Shown here piece after piece: positions 21,630 to 32,200 of a stretch of 64,000 nt of DNA. The notes beneath the pieces were generated by a model. It saw nothing but the letters and a program-made list of their open reading frames with translations. It made no database searches and was not told the origin of the DNA. The stretch's first letter is position 1; every line of letters starts with the position of its first letter. The position numbers were made by a program, and so were the translations under genes. Origin of the DNA: Macropodus opercularis (lineage: Eukaryota > Chordata > Actinopteri > Anabantiformes > Osphronemidae). The stretch is taken from contig CM061107.1 in assembly GCA_030770545.1 (NCBI GenBank), positions 5,482,001 through 5,546,000 of the forward strand. Reading direction: 5' to 3'.

Positions 21630-23460
21630 ACTGGTTATGGGAGTGCTAGCAGAAAGGGAAACAAAAAGTGACAAGCCAGGGGAATTACTAAATGCAACTA
21701 ACAACTAAAGAGAAAAGTTGAGAGCAAGAGGGTGAAGGAATGAAACAAAAAGGAGAATTACAATGAGAGTGTGTGAGGAGCGTGCGTGTTTATTAGGAAG
21801 GGCGCGAGCCAGAGCAAGGTAAGCAGCGACACAGCAGCTGTCGACCTAATTCCTTCTTAACGCAGCGCTTGTGCTCTGATTAAGAAAGCGATCTGGCCTT
21901 TAATTTCCTCCTGACACCAGCTAATGCTCTGTATCTCAATCGCCTTTCCTGCCTCTCACCACTGCTACGCAACAGCCTAAGCTCCATCAGCACAAAGTCA
22001 GCTGGTCTAAGAAGACATGATAATGCTGTTAAGAGTTACAGCCAAGCTCAAGATCTAATACTGCGCAATATTAACATGATTCTATTCTACACGAGTCAAA
22101 ACTGAAGCTTGCATTAGGCCTTGGTGCCGTACGCATGCTAGCACCACAGTTTACTGCAGAGATTTACCACATCACCCATTTTGAGTTAATAGGTGTCGAC
22201 TGCTTGTGATTAGCTGGAGAAACTTGTATCGCCGCATTCGTTAATAGGACTGATCGCCTTCTCAGTTTGCTCATGCACATTTTTCCGTCCTCAAAATGAA
22301 TGTTGAGGATGGAAGAGAAACAAGCTGCCAAACTGTTACATGCTTCCAAGGAAGCATCTGATCATGACTTGGCCGACAAGAACTAAAATCAGCAGCGACT
22401 GTTGGTGTAATACGTTTTTTGAAGTAGATTTTGTGGCCTGTCTCTTGTCGTCTCCATGAAAACGACCCTAAATTGGTAGTTTATCCAGTGTAAGGTTTAC
22501 TCACCTGCTGACTGTCTCACAGGTTCTATGAGGAACATGTCCACATAATGCATTTAGTAACAGAAGCCTACCTCTGCTCTGGGTGACTGTCCTGTAACAA
22601 GCGGTGTGTAAAGTATAGACTCGGCTATTCAGAACACACAGAAGTAGTAACAGCATTTGCCTTTTTCTTTTGTTTTCTTTTGAAGTGAAAGAATAAACAT
22701 TCAGCTTATACACTGTAGACCGAGGATTTATGGTAATACAGTCACCAATATACGGGTGGCAGTAAACCTACAGTAAACACGAGGGAAGTGTGTTTAGTAC
22801 ACACACACGGGCACCATTCGGACGGCCATGTGGAGTGTATGTGTGCGAGGTGCCGTTGCTAGGAGCACCAGGTTGTGTGCAGACAGTGGTAACAGAGTAG
22901 AGACGGCAGCAGCAGCCTGGCAGTGGAGAAGAAAGGAGTGGAGCAATGCCAAGAAGATTCCCCCTGAGAGACTGTAAGAAGGAGAGAACGAGACAGACAG
23001 AGAGGGAGACAAACATGGAGAGGGCACAGCGAACAAGAACAATTTACCAAGACAAACAACTGATGGCTGATATTGCTGTGCTCAGACTCGGATGTATGGC
23101 TGGGAGGGTCATTAAAGCACAAAACCCACTTATTTCAACTTGCAGGAAGGAGAATAATATAGCGTGGATGCAAGGAAATGGTGATGACAGAACAGCAGGA
23201 GGGGGAAGATGGCTTACAAGGTTGACTGGAGGGATGAGAAAGAGGGAGATTGAGTCAATCTGTTGGGGCTCATGTTTGCTGTCCCTGCCCGTGTCACCCA
23301 TCCGTCAGATAAACAGTTAGCCTCTTTCCAATCAGCCCACGTCACTTCCTCACCTCTGTGTGTCACCCTGCTGCGCCGCTCCCTTGCTTTCTATTTGTTG
23401 TCTCCTTTTCTAATTTCTCTCTTCCTTCTTCCTCCTGTGCTCTTCCTTCCCTTATTTTGT

Positions 23461-23660
23461 CTTTAAAGACGGTGTCGTGTGAACAGGCTATGCAAATGAG
23501 ATGGTTATTACCCCACTGCTCATCAAGCCGCGCAGAGGAGACATTAATAGGCTGATGAATATGCATGTGAATTTGTTAATTAAGTTAATTATTCTGCTGA
23601 AAATGCATTCGTCTTCCAAGGACATCTTCCCCAGGATTTCAACCTGCTCCACTCATTAGT
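23461..23660. promoter_or_regulatory. Candidate enhancer: POU and homeodomain site cluster
   Basis: Within about 130 bp there is a perfect octamer ATGCAAAT (23490-23497), a TGATGAATATGCATG block (23553-23567) and TTAATTAAGTTAATTATT (23577-23594), which holds several overlapping TAATTA homeodomain cores. The block is flanked by ordinary sequence and lies 12 kb downstream of neurod2 in gene-free DNA, which is typical of a developmental enhancer. Function is inferred; cross-species conservation was not tested. Confidence 0.4.
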
Positions 23661-25611
23661 CATGCGATATTTCATACACAGAGTGAGGAAGGGAGAGAGA
23701 GGCAGACAGTGGGAGGGAGAAGGAAGGGGAGAGGAGACAATGCTGTTTTTGGAAAGTGGGTGTCATGAGCAGTTGGGGTTGTAAAAGTATGGGGTAAAAA
23801 TAATGTATTTAAAGTCATCAGTGCTCACAATGGGATGTGCAGTGTGTGCCCATAATAGCAAACCGCATCCCGGTTTCCAGATATGGCACATTATCTCCAA
23901 AATGTCTGCGCTAGCGTTGATACTTTCAGAGTTTTCACATCTTTTTTGTGAATGCTTCTACCTCGCTGGTTACTTCTCCCTAATTGCTTATTAAAACCCT
24001 CTTAAATGAACTTTTTGTGCCAACTTTCCAACACATTAATTAATTGTTGTAGCCAATTAAGTGCCGTTGTGCAAATGAGCCTCATCACAAATGGTCCTAT
24101 AGGGCCGACCCCTCCTTTCTCTCTCCCTCTCCCTACCACCCTCCCAGCTAGTCTTCCCAGCTGCCCTTGCACTTCAAGGCACTCGGTGCCAAAGAAGCAG
24201 AAACTGTGTCCTGATAATGCTTCACTGTTTTCTGGACCGCTTCCAGCCTTCATGCTCAGTGAGCTCAAACTTGTACGATAGGTGAAAAGCAAAAAGCTTA
24301 GATGGTTCCTTTTGTTTGGCACGTTCGTAGAAGACTCAGCTTAATAAAACGGCTACGAACCAATCACAAAACCATACAGCAGGTCTGTTGTTTGCACTGT
24401 CTAGTTAATTTGTCTCATAGCCACGAATTGTGAGGGAAGGAGGCACGCATGCATCAAACAGGCCATCTTTACGCACAGCAGGTAAAATGTGAGTTCACCT
24501 GAGAGATGGTGAAAAAAAAACGAGGGTAGTAAACTTCAAAGCACTCAATAAGGTTGCCAAGCTGTTTGCACATCTCCATCCCCTGTGTGGAAATCCAGCT
24601 GGAAACGTGCAGAGCAAATCAAATATGTGTCTTTATGGTTCGCAACACTAGAACATTTTTATAAAACAAGAAAATACCGTGTACGGTGGCAGTTTAACAG
24701 TCCATGTTACTGTGCAGGTGTGGTTATACATCTGTGTGTGTGTACAGTAGTATGCAGATCAATATGTGTTCATCATGTGTGTATGTTGGCAAGTGATTAG
24801 CAGAATTGCAATGAAAGTTTGAGTTTGATGGATTTTACAACCTGAGTCTTTCTGTGTCTTGTGGTAAAACAATAATGCTAATACTCAAAAACTCTCAATT
24901 TACATGTATTTGTATTTCTTAAATGAAATAATATTAACATTTCTATACCACGGTGCCAACAACCTGCAGTGACACCTCTTTTAGCACAGGGGCTGAACTT
25001 TCCTTTCTTTTTGTGATGTCAGCCTCGGCCCACTCCACCGCCAGTCGGACGTGGCACTGATACACCCACCAGGAGGATTAGAGAAGGTTTAGCAGCGGTG
25101 CCAGCCTCAGTCCCTGTGCCACCCCTTCCCTCGCCACAGAGGGGGGTCCCGCTTGGCATGGCAAGGTGAACTAGCCTCTGATTGATGGGCATGGTTTCAG
25201 CCCGCTACTGTGTTCCCCAAGGCCCGTGCCTCCCTTTCCTTTCTCTTACTGCTGTCTTGGCAGCGGTGCCCAGCTCTTCTTCCATGCCAGGCAGCCAGCT
25301 AAAGCTCCTGGTGGGCACATCAATTACATAGCAGCACCTCCCCTCTTTTCTCATGTCTATCTGCGGCTCTGTCTACTGTCTCAGACGATGCCAATCTGCT
25401 CCGTCTCTCCGTCTCCACTGCTGTCTATAGCCATCTCCTGTGTATGTGTGATTTTCTACCCATGTTCACAAATTTCTTTTTGCATATGGACAAATGCACA
25501 TGTATTCATGCACACACTCCTGCTCCCTCTTCTAGGCAGGTCATAATGGTTGGTGGGAAAATCCTCCCTGGAGAGCACTCATTGCCACAGGCTCAGCTGT
25601 ACAATAGGCTC

Positions 25612-25645
<34 letters not shown>

Positions 25646-26100
25646 TGTCCTGTACAAACGCTTGACTGCTTTTGCTGTTAAAAATTTCTTTATGTACAGC
25701 TTAATTATCTAGACTTTTTTTCTTCGTAAAGTTAATAAAGTTAACCCATAACATCTTCTATCCTGGAGTTTGAATAACATGGTCCATTCTTAGGGATTAT
25801 GGCAGTTTGTTGCTTTTGGCAAATCATGAATCATTTATTTTAGGTGATCTTACGCCACCTGGAGTCGTCCACACACTGTTGTTTTCCTGCCAGGTTTGTT
25901 TTTTGGTTTCAAAGGAATAAAGACAGAAAAACAAAAATGTTTGCCATTGTCACAACCTTGAAAATAAAAGGCTGATTTTTATTAATTTTATACTAATGGG
26001 CTTTGTTAAAACACTGCAACGTTGGCTAAGTTTAACGTTATGCTGAATTTAAATGTGAAGCGATCTACATGTAAGACGGACTAAAGTGTGAAGCGAAAGC
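23661..26100. other. neurod2-med1 gene-free region, last part
   Basis: No gene was recognised. A second AT-rich homeodomain-like cluster lies at 24030-24110, a GC-richer block at 25020-25210, and a TG microsatellite at 25614-25644. The rise in CpG towards 26100 marks the med1 promoter. Confidence 0.45.
25614..25644. repeat. TG microsatellite
   Basis: Uninterrupted TG run of about 30 bp. Confidence 0.9.
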
Positions 26101-26225
26101 ACTGCGCCAGCACGATCTGGGTTTGTCATGGCGCAGTTCGGACCGTCCGGAACCCGAAGCAGGGGAACGGGAAGTCGAAGCGGGGAAAGTGAAACGAGGG
26201 GGACCGAACCTGGGAGCGGGGCACA
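26090..26225 (+). promoter_or_regulatory. med1: med1 CpG-rich promoter and 5' UTR
   Basis: CpG density rises sharply just before the med1 start codon, in contrast to AT-rich DNA on both sides, as expected of a housekeeping CpG-island promoter. No TATA box is evident. Confidence 0.5.
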
Positions 26226-29200
26226 ATGGCGGCCGGGCCTGGCGTTTCCATGCCGAGCGGTAGCCCTGCGACAGAACCGTCGCTCTCGGTTCCACAAGCA
26301 GGGAATCCGATTCATGGGGATCGGGTCAAAGCCGAAGAGGTGACAGGTAAGAACCTGACACCGTCTATAACTTGCTCGGCTTGCTGTGTCTATTATAATG
26401 AACTGGGTTGTGGTTCAGGGCGACTGGAGCTAACAGCGGCTAACGGCTAGTTATTGTATCAGAGTAACTTTATTGCTCTATCCGTGCTTCGATGTGCTTA
26501 TGTTGTCATTCGTACATTTGTGATTAACTCTAAAACTAACAACTGCAGGTTGATTGCGCTGTTGTTTAGATGAGCTGTTATTATCTAGCAGTAGCTATCT
26601 GTTGTGAGCTAACAGTTAGCATTTCGCTAGCATTAAGTTTGAGACTTTTAAAACGTTAGTGTTTGTACAAAATGCTTTTATTTTTCCTACATGACTTTTA
26701 CCTAACGCCGATTATTAGTGTCATTGTTTCTCAAGGCCCACCAATTTACAAAACGTCGACTAATTGCAGAACAACAGCAGCTAGTACATTATTATGACAG
26801 ATTAGCTTTAGGCTAACAAAACATTGCCTGACAGTTATTATCGTCTCATAGTTGTAGGTTTTCCAATAATTTGATTGGAATGATTAACGTCGGTAATAAA
26901 GCTTCATTTACGGTTTTCTGAAGCCAAATATAAAAAGTAAGGCCAAAGGTAAAAGACAAATTAGTGGCAGCACTAAATGCTAGAAGGATGCGGTTGAGCT
27001 GCATTTAAAACACAGTAAACAGAATACATTAAGGGTTTGAATCTGTAATAGTAAGTAATAGTTTTAACGTGGTCTCCCTGTTTCTCCTTTGTTGTTAATT
27101 TCTAGAAACATCTCTAGAATTTATTAGGTAATAGTATACATTGAAATTAATTACTAATGACCATATAATTTACTGATTAGTTACTAACACCCAGATTATG
27201 ATTAGACCATATCATATCCAGATCAATCCATCGTGGGGTATGTGTAGATTTTTATTTTGCTCCCATTCATGTGAAATGTCCACTAAACTGTAATAATTTC
27301 CCATACATGTGAAATGTCCACTAAACTGTAATAATTGGCAAAACTAAGTTACATGACTTTGAAGGTCAGTGCAGGACAGTTCTAAAAACAACAATGTTCA
27401 GCTTTTGTTGACACTACTACTTACTAAATTACATAGTAGGTGTTTCAACTCCAGTAATTACATAATAACTTGAGGTGTGTGTGGTGCTGCATCGGGAGTG
27501 ATTGACATAATTTAGTCTGTTGTAACTTTCTAATCTAATTTATATATTTCTTTCAGAAGCAGAGAAGCAGAACCGCAAGGCTGCTTTGTTGGAGAGGCTG
27601 CATGCCAAACACAATGCTTCACGGCCATGGCAAGAGACTTGCAAGGTTGTTCGTCAGGCAATGGTGAGACTGAGCCATCTTCCGATAAAATTCTTAAAGC
27701 AACATTTAAATTCCCAGACAGATTCATTCCAGAACCCCAGAAAGCTTGCCTAGACTAGTGTCTGGTGAATAGTTGTCACAGCTTCTGGTTGCAAAAAAAT
27801 GGTTCATAACACTGTTTTTATTTTCTTCTATTATTTTGAAAATGAGCAACTCTCAGATTAATGTAGAAGAGTTACTTCAACCGGCCTGATCTAAAAATAC
27901 ACAGTAGAAAGGCTGTTAAAGGTTTCTCCATTGAAAAAGATAATCAGTACCCAATGAGCAAGGAGTCATCCTGTCGCTTTCTACCTGGAGTAAAAGTGCA
28001 CATCACTACCTTTCTAAGCTAGTATGAACCTAACCTGAACATGACATCTTAAGTGCCTCTTTGTCTGATTTCTTTTATTAATTCTTAGGAGAAACGTGGT
28101 GCAATGAATTCTGCAGGTCACCAGCTCCTGCTCACGTGCCTGGAGACCCTGCAGAGAGCACTGAAAGGTAGACAAGACACTTGTGTTTACAACAGGGAAC
28201 TGTCTGTGTTACTAGAATCCTGTTTAAAATGAAAGTGATATGATTTACCATCTTGTGATTCTGCCTTTCTTTCTAGTGTCTACGCTGTCTTCCATGACAG
28301 ATCGTCTAGAATCCATAGCTCGACAAAACATGTGAGTTTTTTTTCTTTAGATAATGTTTTTCTCCTCTATGACTGATTTACAAACTTAAGTAGAGAGCTA
28401 AGAGGAACTAACCTAATAAAACACAGAGTAATCATTATATAGGCAACAACTAACAGCACTGAAACTCACTATTACTAATGTTTTCTGTCTCACCTCTATT
28501 TTCTGCTTTTGCTTTGTGTCTGTAGGCTTGGATCTCACCTGAGCCCATCAGGAACAGAGTGCTACATCACATCAGATATGTTTTACGTGGAGGTGCAGCT
28601 GGACACCAATGGACAACTAGTGGATGTGAAAGTGGCTCATCAGGGAGAAAACCCTACGGTGAGTTTACCCTCTTCCACATGACTCGCAAGGCTGAATCAA
28701 GTTGGCTATTGTTTATCACAACTTTTATATTTGTTTGCTACAGTTGTAAATGTAACACAAAACTTTTACATGTACAGCTGTTGTCCATGTGTGTTGAATG
28801 AATAATTATCCAAAAAAAGGCAAACTGTCCCTCATATTACTCAATAAATTTTCATTTACATTAGTGTGAACCTCAAGTGTTTACTGTTTTAATATTGTCT
28901 TGATTTGCTGTTCGCAGAGTTGTCCTGAGCTGATCCAGCATCTAAGGTACGTAGAACCTGTACACAGAATAGTACAGTACATTCATACATGACAAGCAAC
29001 TAGACTGTACTTTTATTGTGTAGTGATGAAAGCAGCAGCAGTAAATATCCACTTTTGTCTGAATGCTATTTATTTCCTGGTTTCTCTTCAGGGAGAAGAG
29101 TTTTGAAGAGTTTTCCAAACATCTTAAGGGATTGGTTGAGTTGTACAAGCTCCCTGGAGATAAGTAAGTAGAACTGTGAGTTTTTCTGTCTGAAACTAGA

Positions 29201-32200
29201 GGATTGTTGATTTGATTTATGCGTTGCAGTAAGCTGAAAACCAAGATGTACATAGCACTGCAGTCTTTGGAGCTCGATCTCACTAAGATGATGCACATGT
29301 TTAGGTAAGCTCAAAAATGTCTATTAGTTTTTAGACCATCTTGATTGTCTTTGTGCCATTGTTGGGCAACATGATATGGTCCAATGAACTATAAAGTTAT
29401 GTTTAATATAATAGGTTTTGGTTTTTCTAGGTTAGCAACCAATGCTAATACTGTGGAGACTATTCTTCATGGCAGTGTGGGTCTTCTGACCGCTAGAAGC
29501 GGTGGTCATCTGGTTTCTCTTCAATGTTATGTGTCCCCTTATGACATATTTGAGGAGGGAACGGGCACACAGCTTAACTTAACAGATAACAGTGGTAAGT
29601 GCATCGATAACATGTACACGTAGTAAGTGTAATAACACAATCTACAGCTGCCATATGACTGCACTTTTAATCTAATTGTTTACCTCTGTCATTTTCTGTC
29701 TCGTCTTTCTCTTTGCAGTGCCTCGTTCTCTGGGTGTTAGTGTCTCTGTGACAATCGAGGGCACCTCTGCGACAATCGAGGGATCCTCCGCCATCTACAA
29801 GCTCCCAATCGCTCCACTCATCACAGGATCCCACCCAGTGGACAACAAGGGGTAAACATGCATATTTAAATAGTTAGGAATCCTCCAAAACCCTGCATTG
29901 AGCAACCCTCCACCTCTTTTAAACCTAAAGCACAGAAAATGAGACAATTCATTTGTCTTTTCAGAACCCCTTCCTTTTCCACGGTGACTAATACCAACTG
30001 TGTGGATCTGCCAGCTTGTTTTTTTCTCAAGATGAACCGCCCCATGCCTTTTTCTTTGTCCTTTATTCAAAGGATGGTGGCTGTGACTTGTGAGTTTTCC
30101 TTTTCAGCTCTGTTTTTCTTAGCTTATTGTTATATACTTAAATCTAAGTACTACGTTGTTTTAATAACTGTGTTTTGCATAACTCTTTCCTCTTTTTCCA
30201 GCAATCCCAGTCTTTGAGAAATCCCCCAGCCTTTCACCTCTTTACCAGTTGATTGTCCAAAGCCAACTCCAACTACTCGAGGAGGGCAGCCCTGCACTGC
30301 AGCCTTCTCACAACATGCACTTCTATTCTGTGAGCAGATACACAGAGCAAGACACATTTAATCTTGTGTTGCCAATAGTATAATAGAACCACCTGTAATA
30401 CATTTGGGCATTTAATTAGATTTGTATGCCACTACACACATGAATGAGAGCATATTCCCCATGTTACGTATTAATACTGCTTTTTAAATGAGAAAATGTT
30501 GCTCTTTATTGTTTCACAGGTGTTACCAGATCAGCAGCATTGCTACTTCCTGAATGGTGATGCTCCAGTGCAAGATGGTCATTCTCTCCAGGGAGCACTG
30601 GTATCTAAAATTCCCTTCCGCCACCCAGCACAAGTTCCATTCTTATTGGATATTATCCGTCACCAAGCAGCCCATAATACCCTAATTGGTAGCTGTGTGA
30701 AAAGAACTTCCATCAAAGAAGGTGTCTATCTAGTTTGTGACTTATTGTATTTGCTAAATTCATTACATTTACATGACGCCTTTTGTGTCTGAAATTACCT
30801 TTGATGAGAATAACGTCATGGCTGTTACTCCTACTCAGATGCTGCTGGCCTGCTTCAGTTTGAAGTATGTCCTCTTACCGACTCAAGTTTCAGCGTCTCT
30901 TTCCAGCATCCAGTCAATGAGTCACTCGTCTGTGGTAAATATTCACTTTAAATAATATTCACTTAAAAAAAAACATCAGTAACGCAGTGTATATATTAGA
31001 TTGAGTTTCAGTGAAAGTATGACTAATCTCAGTTGTTCTTCCTCTGACGCAAGTGGTGATGGAGGTGATTGACTCCAGGCAGGTCTGCTGCAAGCTATAT
31101 AAAGGAGTATCAGATGCTTTGATCTGCACTGATGAATTTATCACCAAAGTGGTCCAGAGGTGAGATGAATTCCTGATCCACATGTATGCACATTCACAAA
31201 TATACATGTCTATACATACGCCCACACATTGTGTGTTTCCACTAGTAATCTGGGAAATTGTTTACGTCCACCTATAGGTGCATGTCAATTCCTGTAACCA
31301 TGCGGGCCATTCGTCGGAAAGCAGAGACCATTCAAGCAGACACTCCAGCCCTCTCACTGATTGCACAGACGGTGGAGATCATGGTGAAGACTAACCTGCC
31401 ACCCTCTGGTAGTCCCTACAATATGACAGCAGGTGATGGAACAAATCCTATGGGGCTCCCTGGGCTTACTGGAGGCAGCACACCAACTGGAGGAGGACCC
31501 CCTGGGGGACCAAACTTTACAGGTCCAAGTACCGCTCTATTTGGTATTTCCCGAACAGACCGGCAAGCTCAAGGAGGAGAGTGCCTAAACCAAGGAGGGG
31601 TGGCTAACCAGCAACAACAACAAGGTCAAGGACACTCAGATGATTATAACAAAGTCACCCAAAATCCCATACTGACAAGTTTGTTACAGATTACTGGAAC
31701 TGTGGGTTCAAGTCCTAGCTCTCAAAATGCACCACCACCCCATCAAACACCACCACCTACATCCTCTCCTGCCAGCAACACTAAGAATCATCCCATGTTG
31801 ATGAACTTGTTGAAAGACAACCCCACACAGGACTTTGCTGCGCTGTATGGTTCTAGTCCTTTAGAGAGGCAGAATTCATCATCTGGTTCCCCAAGAACAG
31901 AGGGCATTGGTGGAACATGTCCTGGTGGTAGCACAAAGGGGAAGAAAAAGCGTCCAAGAGCCACCGAAAAGGGAGGTGTTATGCCTGGAGGTCCTGTAGG
32001 TGGAGGTTTAGGCATGAAACCACAAGCATCTACCCTACCACAGCACCACCAAATGTCACACGAGGATGATTTTCATCGTGAGCTTTATTCAATGGATGTT
32101 GATGCTTCCCAAAATTCTATCTTTGATGTTAACCTAACTGGTGATGGCTTAGACACGCCTCACAGCATCACTCCTGCACCCAGCCAGTGTGGAACACCAC

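Larger units (their letters stand above)
11332..23460. other. neurod2-med1 gene-free region, first part
   Basis: No exon of a known family was recognised on either strand; cdk12, which sits here in human, is not seen. The region holds a 20-bp hairpin at 11801-11845, a poly-T run at about 11883-11903, CA/TG microsatellites (12841-12872, 14862-14915, 18103-18154, 21610-21629), an ATT/GTT repeat at 13896-13926 and a GACA/GGCA-rich stretch at 19520-19567. AT-rich clusters of homeodomain-like sites (14060-14320) and GC-richer blocks with E-boxes (15160-15290, 21800-21980) look like candidate enhancers. Long open frames near 15.2, 18.8-19.3 and 19.5-20.0 kb are pyrimidine- or repeat-rich and have no protein character. 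Confidence 0.5.
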
